From Winogradskya consettensis (GTDB lineage Bacteria > Actinomycetota > Actinomycetes > Mycobacteriales > Micromonosporaceae): a stretch of 64,000 nucleotides of DNA. The DNA is taken from assembly GCF_018332715.1 (NCBI RefSeq), contig NZ_BOQP01000003.1, positions 1-64,000 of the forward strand, read 5' to 3'. The position numbers and the translations under genes are program-made. A model generated the notes under the pieces. The model made no database searches. It was not told where the DNA came from and saw only the letters and a program-made list of their open reading frames with translations. Below are positions 63,853-64,000 of this stretch, piece by piece. Position 1 is the first letter of the stretch; each line of letters starts with the position of its first letter.

Positions 63853-64000
63853 GGGCCTCCCGCACCGCTGCCCGGGGCGAGGTCAGGACGGGTTTTCCGA
63901 GATCCGCGAGCAGAGCCTCGGCGGGGGCCATGCTCGCCTGGGCCAGCACGATCACGTCCACGTCGAGGGCTCGGGCGCAGGCGGCGACGCTCCGGGCGTA
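63830..64000 (-). CDS. Asp/Glu/hydantoin racemase-family protein, C-terminal part (cut by window edge)
   Basis: The last 56 codons of a gene entering from the right edge: ARALDVDVIVLAQASMAPAE, then GKPVLTSPRAAVREALLRYT, ending with TAG at 63832-63830. VIVLAQASM and PVLTSPR are the late strand and cofactor-independent racemase region of the Asp/Glu racemase superfamily (also arylmalonate decarboxylase, maleate isomerase). The catalytic first Cys is outside the window; the late catalytic Cys position appears as Ala/Ser here, which deserves caution. It ends 12 bases before the TetR start. Confidence 0.65.
   Translation of the reverse strand, partial: YARSVAACARALDVDVIVLAQASMAPAEALLADLGKPVLTSPRAAVREALLRYTLV

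Overview
High-GC actinobacterial chromosome segment. Start codons are mostly ATG/GTG, many regulator and enzyme genes look leaderless, and the gene set includes a SigB/SigF-type sigma factor, Tat and lipoprotein secretion signals, a methyl-accepting chemotaxis protein, DUF6879/DUF6082 proteins and an ECF42 sigma factor. This suggests a motile, polysaccharide-degrading soil actinomycete, most likely of the Micromonosporaceae (Actinoplanes-like). The genus is inference. No rRNA, tRNA, CRISPR array, insertion sequence or prophage was seen.

Layout. 1-2.7 kb: sigma factor (cut by the window edge), LURP-one-like protein, SDR oxidoreductase and its XRE-type regulator, all on the minus strand. 3.0-10.5 kb: a seven-gene operon in which every junction is a 4-base overlap: ROK regulator, sulfonate/taurine-type ABC transporter, two cytoplasmic type I sulfatases, and a formylglycine-generating enzyme that would activate them. 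10.5-19.3 kb: secreted GH43-like glycosidase, small membrane protein, 992-residue Tat-exported discoidin-domain protein, chemoreceptor and a secreted PI-PLC-like protein with lectin-like repeats. 19.4-26.7 kb: monooxygenase/TetR pair, DGPF/ECF42 pair, MFS/ArsR pair, a decayed DprA-like gene and a CPA1 antiporter. 26.7-31.2 kb: glyA behind two tandem palindromes, a DUF6879/DUF6082 cluster, lipoprotein and phosphoesterase. 31.4-39.5 kb: two paralogous secreted beta-helix proteins, a compact LacI regulator and a fructose/ribose-type ABC importer. 39.5-44.3 kb: quinone oxidoreductase/MarR pair, separated HigB- and HigA-like genes, aldo-keto reductase and AraC regulator.

44.4-59.5 kb is a complete L-rhamnose regulon. 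A minus-strand operon encodes the four-part importer, mutarotase and isomerase. A LacI regulator is transcribed divergently. A plus-strand operon encodes the bifunctional aldolase/lactaldehyde dehydrogenase, rhamnulokinase, LutABC L-lactate oxidation and an L-arabinose/L-fucose-isomerase-like protein. Together these would take external rhamnose to DHAP and pyruvate. TGAAA-NN-TTTCA operators lie just after the predicted start points.

59.6-64 kb: VOC protein, a 684-base non-coding stretch with degenerate tandem repeats and a 168-base imperfect palindrome, a TetR-controlled ABC exporter, and the 3' end of an Asp/Glu racemase-family gene.

No wholly new defence or mobile system was found. The strongest candidates for follow-up are the self-contained sulfatase operon, the 168-base palindrome, the tandem palindromes before glyA, and the paired beta-helix proteins that differ at conserved acidic positions.
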